Source of the DNA: an uncultured Methanobrevibacter sp.
GTDB lineage: Archaea; Methanobacteriota; Methanobacteria; Methanobacteriales; Methanobacteriaceae
Direction: 5' to 3'
NCBI RefSeq assembly: GCF_937906425.1
Contig: NZ_CALCYR010000255.1
Location: forward strand, 1 to 5,551
DNA length: 5,551 bases
Shown here: piece after piece, positions 1 through 4,393 of the stretch
How the letters are laid out: every line of letters starts with the position of its first letter
How positions within the stretch are numbered: position 1 is the first letter of the stretch
The notes under the pieces: model-generated
What the model saw: only the letters and a program-made list of their open reading frames with translations
Database searches by the model: none
Told to the model about the DNA's origin: nothing
Translations under genes and position numbers: made by a program

Positions 1-12
1 CTCTTCCGATCT
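1..12 (+). other. Illumina adapter remnant at contig end
   Basis: These 12 bases, CTCTTCCGATCT, are identical to the 3' end of the standard Illumina sequencing adapter. They are far richer in C and G than the following 500 bases. An exact match placed at base 1 is best explained as untrimmed adapter carried into a draft assembly. Native sequence would then start at about base 13. A chance match cannot be excluded but is improbable in such AT-rich DNA. Confidence 0.88.
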
Positions 13-15
13 TCT

Positions 16-124
16 TAAATTTGATTTTTTTATATTTTGAAAAGATTATTTGGTTTCTAAATTTGATTTTTTAATATTTTAGAAAAATCATGATATTTTT
101 GAAGTCTTGATTTTTTTTAATATT
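16..124. repeat. Degenerate tandem repeat, period 42-44 bp
   Basis: The 15-mer TAAATTTGATTTTTT occurs at 16-30 and again at 58-72. The match extends to 16-38 versus 58-80 with one mismatch. A weaker third copy, TTGATTT followed by more T and then AATATT, starts at 107. Spacing between copies is 42 and then 44 bases. Low sequence complexity lowers the significance, but the constant spacing suggests local duplication. Confidence 0.55.
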
Positions 125-204
125 AAAGAAATTTAAGATTTTTATTAAGTTTTAAACTTTATTTTAAAAATAATAAAATTAGAATATTTAGTTTAAAAAT
201 AGAT

Positions 205-301
205 ATCATGAAAGTGATCTATTAGAAATTTAATCCTTAAAATTTAATTCAATCACAAATATTTAATCTCTATAAAATTTAATATTGGTTGCTTTCATGA
301 T
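205..301. repeat. 10-bp inverted repeat interleaved with the longer one
   Basis: ATCATGAAAG at 205-214 is exactly complementary in reverse to CTTTCATGAT at 292-301. The arms alternate with those of the long inverted repeat (205-214, 241-270, 292-301, 359-392), the order that would give a pseudoknot-like RNA fold. Ten matching bases in AT-rich DNA may be chance. Confidence 0.35.
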
Positions 302-392
302 TTTTTTAATAATTTAAAATTTTTTAAAATAGTTAATTAATAATAAAAGAGTCTAATTGAGATTAAATATTTGTTTTTGATTGAATTAAATT
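241..392. repeat. Long inverted repeat, 30-bp arms around an 88-bp centre
   Basis: Bases 241-270 are complementary in reverse to 359-392. All 30 bases pair, with a single 4-base T insertion (375-378) in the right arm: 255-270 pairs with 359-374, and 241-254 pairs with 379-392. The central segment is 271-358. No open reading frame lies inside, and I see no convincing target-site duplication at the edges. It could be a MITE-like remnant, a cruciform-forming site or a structured RNA. The perfect 30-base pairing is well beyond chance even in AT-rich DNA. Confidence 0.8.
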
Positions 393-461
393 ATTTAATC
401 TAATTTAATATTTTATGGATTGTTTAATTGAATTAAATTTTTCTTACAATTGGATTAAGTA

Positions 462-515
462 CAGTTTTTTAAATTGAATTGAAATGCAGTTTTTTTTTAA
501 AAATCGAATTGAAAT
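462..515 (+). repeat. Two-copy tandem repeat upstream of amtB
   Basis: The copy at 462-485 begins CAGTTTTTTAAATTGAATTG, and the copy at 487-515 begins CAGT followed by a longer T/A run. Both end in GAATTGAAAT, with extra T and A in the second and a T-to-C change giving ATCGAATTG. The second copy ends at the probable TATA element of amtB. The pair may be a duplicated upstream control site or simple slippage. Confidence 0.55.
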
Positions 516-522
516 ATATTTA
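514..522 (+). promoter_or_regulatory. Probable TATA box for amtB
   Basis: ATATATTTA-type sequence lies about 47-55 bases before the amtB start codon. It would place transcription initiation near 540-548, with a leader of some 20-30 bases. The element fits the archaeal TATA pattern, but the whole region is AT-rich, so the assignment rests on position. No GGAA-N6-TTCC operator of the kind bound by the nitrogen repressor NrpR in Methanococcus is visible near it. Confidence 0.35.
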
Positions 523-568
523 TTTTTAGATTTATTAATTTTTATTGATTTGAAGAGAAAATGATAAT

Positions 569-1780
569 ATGGTTTTATTTAGTACAGGAGATACTGCTTG
601 GATACTTATAGCAACTATATTAGTTCTTTTAATGAGTATTCCTGGAGTAGCTTTCTTTTACAGTGGTTTAACAAAAAAGAAAAATGTTTTAAATACAATG
701 TTTTTAACTTTCATAGCATTTTCAATAGCAAGTATAATCTGGGTAATTTACGGTTATCCATTTGCTTTTGGAGATGTTAGCATTCATGGTTTAATAGCTC
801 AGCCTGCTCATTTCTTTATGAGTGGAATTGGATTGGATGATTTAAGCGGTTCAATACCTACAATTCTCTTTGTGGTATTTCAATTAACCTTTGCAGGTCT
901 TACTGCAGCCCTTATTTCAGGTGCAATTGTTGGTAGGATGAAGGTTTCAGCATGGATAATATTCATTATCGCTTGGGTCAGCCTTGTTTATGTCCCTATT
1001 GCCCATTGGGTATGGGGCGGAGGATGGTTAATGAGTATGGGAGCCTTGGACTTTGCAGGAGGAACTGTTGTTCACATTAATTCAGGGGTTACAGCTCTTG
1101 CATTGGCACTGGTTCTTGGCAGACGTAAGGACACTTCATTACTGCCTCATAATTTAGGATTTTCAGTTTTAGGTGCAGGATTCCTTTGGTTTGGATGGAT
1201 GGGATTCAATGGAGGATCTGCTCTTGCAGCTAACGGTCTTGCAGCATCTGCAATTCTTGTTTCAAATATTGCAGCGGCAACTGCACTTATCACTTGGGTG
1301 ATTATAGATTATATTAAGGTTGGAAAACCTACAATGTTAGGTGCAATTACAGGTGGAGTTGCAGGGCTTGTCGCAATCACTCCGGCAGCAGGATTTGTTG
1401 ATGTTCCAGCTGCAATAGTAATTGGTTTTGTAACTGCATTCGTTTCCTACTTTGCAATATACTACCTTAAATCCAAATTCGGTTACGACGACGCTTTGGA
1501 TGTATTCGGAGTTCACGGTCTTTCAGGAGTCTGGGGAGCAATAGCTACAGGTATTTTTGCAAGCCCTCTTATTAATGATGCTGCAGGATTAATTTATGGA
1601 AACCCTGGACAGGTGACAATTCAGATTATAAGTGTAATTGTTACAATAGTTTATGCATTTGTAGTAAGTTTCATACTTGCCAAGATCCTTGATAAGACAA
1701 TCGGAATCAGAGTTGATGAAAAGACTGAAGTTGAAGGACTTGATACCAAACTGCATGAGGAATCAGGTTATAGGTTATAG
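569..1780 (+). CDS. amtB: Ammonium transporter Amt/AmtB
   Basis: This is an 11-helix Amt/Rh family channel of 403 residues, a normal archaeal length, which moves ammonium/ammonia across the cytoplasmic membrane as a trimer. Landmarks match the family: PGVAFFY and KKKNVLNTM near residues 25-44; FQLTFAG with the periplasmic gate phenylalanine at about F108; W149 and D161 at the recruitment site; the twin pore histidines H169 (in GGTVVHINSG) and H316 (in DVFGVHGLSG); and GWMGFNGGSA with F213 and S217. The cytoplasmic tail, GIRVDEKTEVEGLD, is the conserved region contacted by GlnK. There is no cleavable signal peptide, as in other archaeal Amts. ATG569 is chosen because the family N-terminus (STGDTAW) follows at once; ATG561 is out of frame. 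The ribosome binding site is weak (GAAGAG, 552-557). glnK follows after 73 bases. Confidence 0.97.
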   Translation: MVLFSTGDTAWILIATILVLLMSIPGVAFFYSGLTKKKNVLNTMFLTFIAFSIASIIWVIYGYPFAFGDVSIHGLIAQPAHFFMSGIGLDDLSGSIPTILFVVFQLTFAGLTAALISGAIVGRMKVSAWIIFIIAWVSLVYVPIAHWVWGGGWLMSMGALDFAGGTVVHINSGVTALALALVLGRRKDTSLLPHNLGFSVLGAGFLWFGWMGFNGGSALAANGLAASAILVSNIAAATALITWVIIDYIKVGKPTMLGAITGGVAGLVAITPAAGFVDVPAAIVIGFVTAFVSYFAIYYLKSKFGYDDALDVFGVHGLSGVWGAIATGIFASPLINDAAGLIYGNPGQVTIQIISVIVTIVYAFVVSFILAKILDKTIGIRVDEKTEVEGLDTKLHEESGYRL

Positions 1781-1781
1781 C

Positions 1782-1821
1782 CTAATCAATTTTTAATAAA
1801 ACATTATTTGATTTTGATTAG
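1782..1821 (+). repeat. Inverted repeat between amtB and glnK
   Basis: CTAATCAA (1782-1789) starts one base after the amtB stop codon and is perfectly complementary in reverse to TTGATTAG (1814-1821), with a 24-base A/T loop. The transcript could form a hairpin here. This might lower readthrough into glnK, protect the amtB 3' end, or be a binding site. It lacks a following U-run, so it does not look like a full terminator. Confidence 0.45.
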
Positions 1822-1843
1822 CATAATTGAACATGATTTATTT

Positions 1844-1849
1844 AGGTGA
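1844..1849 (+). promoter_or_regulatory. Ribosome binding site of glnK, deciding the start
   Basis: AGGTGA matches the anti-Shine-Dalgarno end of archaeal 16S rRNA. Two ATG codons follow in tandem, at 1851 and 1854. The second has the more usual gap of four bases and gives a 112-residue protein that begins as PII proteins do. The upstream in-frame TTG at 1827 lies before this site and is not the start. Confidence 0.75.
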
Positions 1850-1853
1850 TATG

Positions 1854-2192
1854 ATGAAAAGAGTTATTGCAGTTATTCGTCAGGAAAAGTATGAGGATGT
1901 GAAAAAGGCCTTGCTTGCAATTGGTTGTGATGGAATGAATGTTTCTGAAGTAAAGGGAAGAGGAAGACAATTAGGTATTAAGGAGTCCTATAGAGGTTCT
2001 AATTATTGTATCGATCTCATTCCAAAAACCCGTGTTGAATTGATTGTCAATGAGGAGGATTTGGAAAATATTTTGGAAACAATTCAGGAAAGTGCAAGAA
2101 CCGGTGATGTTGGAGACGGTAAGATCTTTGTTTCTGATGTTGAAGAGGTTATTAGGATTAGAACCGGTGAGAGAGGCTCCAACGCAGTATAA
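1854..2192 (+). CDS. glnK: Nitrogen regulatory protein PII (GlnK)
   Basis: This is a trimeric cytoplasmic PII signal protein of 112 residues, exactly the family norm. It senses ATP/ADP and 2-oxoglutarate and, in archaea, blocks the Amt channel by inserting its T-loops. Visible landmarks are the GRGRQ segment (35-39) leading into the T-loop (about 37-55) with tyrosine Y51 in YRGSNY, the B-loop TGDVGDGKI (83-91), and the C-terminal IRIRTGERG (100-108), whose arginines contact nucleotide phosphates. Q39 and K58 are at the positions that bind 2-oxoglutarate and nucleotide in relatives. Two departures are seen: Q10 where most PII proteins have proline (usual I-K/R-P), and N50 before Y51 where A or E is common. 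No separate promoter is evident, so co-transcription with amtB is likely. Uridylylation of Y51 cannot be assumed in a methanogen. Confidence 0.96.
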   Translation: MKRVIAVIRQEKYEDVKKALLAIGCDGMNVSEVKGRGRQLGIKESYRGSNYCIDLIPKTRVELIVNEEDLENILETIQESARTGDVGDGKIFVSDVEEVIRIRTGERGSNAV

Positions 2193-2197
2193 AGATT

Positions 2198-2236
2198 ATT
2201 GATTTTTAATCAATTTTCTTTACTTTTTATTTTTTT
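2198..2236 (+). terminator. Terminator of the amtB-glnK unit
   Basis: Six bases after the glnK stop codon, ATTGATT (2198-2204) and AATCAAT (2208-2214) form a perfect 7-bp stem with a TTT loop. A T-rich tract with runs of 3 to 7 T follows through about 2236. Hairpin plus oligo-U, or oligo-U alone, is the usual archaeal termination signal. Confidence 0.7.
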
Positions 2237-2270
2237 CCAATTTTTTTTAATTTTTTTAATTTTTTTAGTT

Positions 2271-2320
2271 TTATTTTTTCTAATTTTTTCTAATTTTTTC
2301 TAATTTTTTCTAAATTTTTC
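2271..2320 (+). repeat. 10-bp T-rich tandem repeat, five units
   Basis: TAATTTTTTC occurs three times exactly at 2281-2310, with a one-mismatch unit before it (TTATTTTTTC, 2271-2280) and another after it (TAAATTTTTC, 2311-2320). The period of 10 is close to one DNA helical turn. As RNA this is a series of U6 tracts, so it could serve as backup termination; it may equally be slippage in low-complexity DNA. The core TTTTTCTAATTTTT recurs downstream of the JAMM gene. Confidence 0.8.
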
Positions 2321-2505
2321 ATTATTTTTTTTAATTCACAAATTGAAATTTCTTTGATTATTTATCAGTTTATTCTAATTTTCATGTTTGATTTTATGTA
2401 TATTCCCTTTTTATTTGATTTAAAATAATTTTTTAAAGATACTTATTTATCTAATAAAGATTAATTATAATATAGGCAAATTTTATTATGGATTTTTTAA
2501 AAAAA

Positions 2506-2513
2506 TTTATATG
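2506..2513 (+). promoter_or_regulatory. Probable TATA box for nadX
   Basis: TTTATATG preceded by an A-run (2499-2505) resembles an archaeal BRE/TATA pair. It lies 54-61 bases before the nadX start. Initiation would be expected near 2535, giving a leader of roughly 30 bases that includes the ribosome binding site. Confidence 0.5.
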
Positions 2514-2554
2514 AATTTTTTTAGATTTTATTTCAATTAACTATTTAGTAATAT

Positions 2555-2559
2555 AGGAG
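2555..2559 (+). promoter_or_regulatory. Ribosome binding site of nadX
   Basis: AGGAG ends seven bases before ATG2567. This is a strong, well-spaced site that fixes the start at the first residue of the Rossmann strand. Confidence 0.75.
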
Positions 2560-2566
2560 TTAAAAA

Positions 2567-3328
2567 ATGATTGTAGGTATGGTCGGATGTGGTGCAATTG
2601 CTAACACAATTGTAAGTGAAATCATGTCTGAAGAAGGAATAGAAATTAAATATTTCTATGATCGTGATGTTGAAAGAGCTGAAAATCTTGCAAGAATTTC
2701 TAATGGAGTTGCTGTATTAAACTTGGAGGAAATGTTTGATGAAGTGGATTTAATAGTTGAAGCTGCTTCTCCTGCAGCATTAAAGGATGTTGCTGTAAAT
2801 ATTCTTGAAAATGGCATTGATTTAATGATTATGAGTGTCGGTGCATTGATGGATGAGGAATTCTTTAATAAAGTCTATTCTGTTGCACATGAGAAAAGGT
2901 CCAAGGTCTATGCACCTTCCGGTGCAATTGTAGGTTTAGACGGTATTAAGGCAGGTTCAATTGGTAAGATTACTCAAGCTTCTCTTACAACAAGAAAGGC
3001 TCCTAAGTCCTTAGGTCGTGAAGTTACTGAAGAAGAGGTTTTATTTGAAGGTAAGGCTTCTGAAGCTGTTAAGCAGTTTCCGGTAAACATCAATGTTGCT
3101 GCATCATTAAGTATTGCATGTGGTATGGATGTTGATGTAAAGATAATCGTTGATCCTAAGGTTGATAAGAATGTTCATGAGGTTCATGTTATGGGGGACT
3201 TTGGTGAATTGAAAACCAGTTCTGCAAATATTCCATTTGTTGCAAATCCAAAAACAAGTATGTTAGCTGCATTTTCAGCAATTAAACTCTTAAAGAGCTT
3301 TAATGAATGTTTCTCAATAGGAACTTAA
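2567..3328 (+). CDS. nadX: L-aspartate dehydrogenase
   Basis: This 253-residue cytoplasmic enzyme is predicted to oxidise L-aspartate to iminoaspartate with NAD(P)+. It supplies NadA for quinolinate and NAD synthesis in place of the flavoenzyme NadB. The N-terminal Rossmann fold is clear: MIVGMVGCGAIA carries the G-x-G-x-x-A dinucleotide loop (G7, G9, A12), and D32 in YFYDRD ends the second strand, which would favour NAD. The family segments EAASPAA (65-71), MSVGAL (89-94), YAPSGAIVGLDGIKAG (115-130), FPVNINVAAS (171-180) and NVHEV (202-206, with H204 the likely catalytic histidine) are all present, and the protein ends in IGT. Length is normal. It has its own promoter and ribosome binding site, so it is probably a single-gene unit. 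The last six codons and stop are repeated downstream. Other amino-acid dehydrogenases with this fold are less likely. Confidence 0.94.
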   Translation: MIVGMVGCGAIANTIVSEIMSEEGIEIKYFYDRDVERAENLARISNGVAVLNLEEMFDEVDLIVEAASPAALKDVAVNILENGIDLMIMSVGALMDEEFFNKVYSVAHEKRSKVYAPSGAIVGLDGIKAGSIGKITQASLTTRKAPKSLGREVTEEEVLFEGKASEAVKQFPVNINVAASLSIACGMDVDVKIIVDPKVDKNVHEVHVMGDFGELKTSSANIPFVANPKTSMLAAFSAIKLLKSFNECFSIGT

Positions 3329-3402
3329 ATTATTTTATTTTAATTTTTATTTTAATTTTAATTATTGTTTCTCAATAGGAACTTAAATTATTTTATTTTA
3401 AT
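3308..3402 (+). repeat. Exact 37-bp direct repeat spanning the nadX stop codon
   Basis: Bases 3308-3344 and 3366-3402 are identical over 37 bases, an offset of 58. The first copy contains the last six nadX codons (C-F-S-I-G-T) and the TAA stop; the second lies wholly in the spacer. Only A/T-rich sequence (3345-3365) separates them. An exact match of this length containing CTCAATAGGAACTT cannot be a composition effect. It indicates a recent tandem duplication, or an assembly artefact. Copy 2 encodes nothing by itself. Confidence 0.95.
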
Positions 3403-3494
3403 AATTTAAATCTAAAATGAGTCATAATAATTGATATGGCTAAATTTAGAAATAATTAATTTTAAATAACAGATTAGGTGTGTTGAATTATTTT

Positions 3495-3500
3495 AGGTGA
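3495..3500 (+). promoter_or_regulatory. Ribosome binding site of thg1
   Basis: AGGTGA ends four bases before ATG3505, the same sequence and spacing as at glnK. It supports this start. A weaker AGGTG at 3476-3480 is not followed by a usable in-frame start for this gene. Confidence 0.75.
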
Positions 3501-3504
3501 TTTT

Positions 3505-4263
3505 ATGAAAGATTATGAAATTTACTCTTCTATCAAGGTTCCAAAGAACTCAAACATTATTTTGCGTCTTGATGGTCGTAAATTTCATCGTTTGGCCGAA
3601 GTTTTAAATCTTGAAAAGCCTTATGATGATAATTTTAATGGAATAATGTCCAATCTTTGTTTGGATATCTTTAATCAATTTTCCCCTAAATTCATTTATG
3701 CCTTTTCTGATGAGATAAGTATTCTATTGGATGAAATTCCTTTTTCAGGCAGAATTGAAAAGTTAAATTCAGTTTTTCCCTCTTTGGCTTCCAGTTCATT
3801 TACATATCATTTAATGAATGAGTTTTCTGAGGAGTTTAATTTAGATGCTTTAAGTGAAAATGAGAAAAATAATCTATTTCCCATTTCATTTGATTCAAGG
3901 GTTATTCCAATAAATGATGATGACATTTGTGATTATTTCAAGTGGAGACAGGATGAGGCTTGGAGAAATTGTGTAAATGCTTATGGTATTTGGGCCTTAA
4001 AGAAAGAATATTCTCCAAAAATCGCTAATCAAAAGATTAAAGGATTAAAATCCAGTGAAATCCATGATTTATTGTATGAAAGAGGAATAAACTTAAATGA
4101 TGTTGAAACCTGGAAAAAACGGGGATTTGGTATTTATAAAAGATTTTATGAAATTGAAGGATTTAATCCTAAGGAAGAAAAAAAGACAGTTTCCATTCGA
4201 AGTGAAGTTTTGCTTGACTGTGAATTGGACATTTTTAATAAGGAGTTCTTTGAAAGGTATTAA
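3505..4263 (+). CDS. thg1: tRNA(His) guanylyltransferase-like protein (Thg1/TLP)
   Basis: This 252-residue enzyme belongs to the Thg1 superfamily, which adds nucleotides to tRNA 5' ends in the 3'-5' direction using a polymerase-like palm. Archaeal members can add G(-1) to tRNA(His) opposite C73 and repair truncated tRNA 5' ends. The metal-binding motifs are intact: RLDGRKFHRL (21-30, with D23 and G24) and YAFSDEISILL (65-75, with D69 and E70). FDSRV (129-133) and the YFKWRQDEAWRNCVNAYG block (144-161) follow. In eukaryotic Thg1 the latter block carries HINN, used to recognise the His anticodon; here the aligned residues read W-R-N-C, as expected for an archaeal Thg1-like protein with relaxed tRNA choice. 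Length matches archaeal relatives. No partner gene is adjacent, so it appears to be transcribed alone. Confidence 0.94.
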   Translation: MKDYEIYSSIKVPKNSNIILRLDGRKFHRLAEVLNLEKPYDDNFNGIMSNLCLDIFNQFSPKFIYAFSDEISILLDEIPFSGRIEKLNSVFPSLASSSFTYHLMNEFSEEFNLDALSENEKNNLFPISFDSRVIPINDDDICDYFKWRQDEAWRNCVNAYGIWALKKEYSPKIANQKIKGLKSSEIHDLLYERGINLNDVETWKKRGFGIYKRFYEIEGFNPKEEKKTVSIRSEVLLDCELDIFNKEFFERY

Positions 4264-4270
4264 TTTTTTT
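4264..4270 (+). terminator. U-tract after thg1
   Basis: Seven T directly follow the thg1 stop codon, in an AT-rich spacer. This is compatible with an archaeal oligo-U terminator, but there is no stable hairpin. The next gene begins 131 bases after the stop. Confidence 0.35.
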
Positions 4271-4300
4271 AATTATTCCTTAAAGTCATTTTGATTTAGT

Positions 4301-4377
4301 TTAGTTTTATTGTTGATAGTTTAAGCTTATTATTTTATTTATTAGTTTTATTGTGGCTAGTTTAAGCTTATTATTTT
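4301..4377 (+). repeat. 41-bp imperfect tandem duplication upstream of the JAMM gene
   Basis: Bases 4301-4336 and 4342-4377 match at 34 of 36 positions. The two differences are close together (TTGAT versus GGCTA regions, 4314/4355 and 4316/4357). Each copy contains the 8-bp palindrome TAAGCTTA (4322-4329 and 4363-4370). The second copy ends 16 bases before the start codon, so the pair occupies the promoter/leader region. It may be a duplicated operator, or replication slippage. The 41-bp spacing is close to four helical turns. Confidence 0.85.
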
Positions 4378-4393
4378 TTATTTTGGTGTAATT

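Larger units (their letters stand above)
13..568. other. Long AT-rich non-coding region upstream of amtB
   Basis: About 556 bases hold no convincing gene on either strand: stops are frequent, the only ATG-led frames are tiny and lack ribosome binding sites, and there is no GC-rich block of the kind a tRNA or stable RNA gene forms in an AT-rich methanogen. The region contains three degenerate copies of a 42-44 bp unit (16-124), a long inverted repeat (241-392), a two-copy repeat (462-515) and a probable promoter just before amtB. Part of it may be a long leader, or the remains of a neighbouring element cut by the contig end. Confidence 0.7.
2193..2566 (+). other. Non-coding spacer between glnK and nadX
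   Basis: These 374 bases contain no credible gene. In order they hold a hairpin plus U-tract terminator just after glnK, long T runs, a five-copy 10-bp tandem repeat (2271-2320), unremarkable AT-rich sequence to about 2460, and then the probable TATA element and ribosome binding site of nadX. An ATG-led frame of 14 codons at 2384-2428 has no ribosome binding site and is discounted. Confidence 0.75.

Noticed and set aside
415..477. 20-codon ATG frame upstream of amtB
   Set aside because: It has no ribosome binding site, overlaps the repeat, and its length is expected by chance.
400..568. NrpR operator upstream of amtB
   Set aside because: No GGAA-N6-TTCC or close variant is seen here or in the amtB-glnK gap; an operator of a different sequence in this lineage cannot be excluded.
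13..568. tRNA or other stable RNA gene in the long upstream spacer
   Set aside because: No GC-rich segment, T-loop-like GTTC motif or cloverleaf pattern was found on either strand.
598..780. 60-codon frame inside amtB
   Set aside because: It lies wholly within amtB in another frame, has no ribosome binding site and shows no recognisable protein features.
1827..1853. Upstream TTG start for glnK
   Set aside because: It would add nine residues before the PII consensus start and lies upstream of the AGGTGA site, so translation from there is unlikely.
3480..3500. Six-codon GTG/TTG leader frame ending in the thg1 ribosome binding site
   Set aside because: The TGA overlapping AGGTGA is suggestive of translational coupling, but the frame is too short and its own ribosome binding site too poorly spaced to support it.
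4097..4294. 65-codon frame over the end of thg1
   Set aside because: It overlaps the conserved Thg1 C-terminus in a different frame and has a low-complexity, lysine- and phenylalanine-rich translation.
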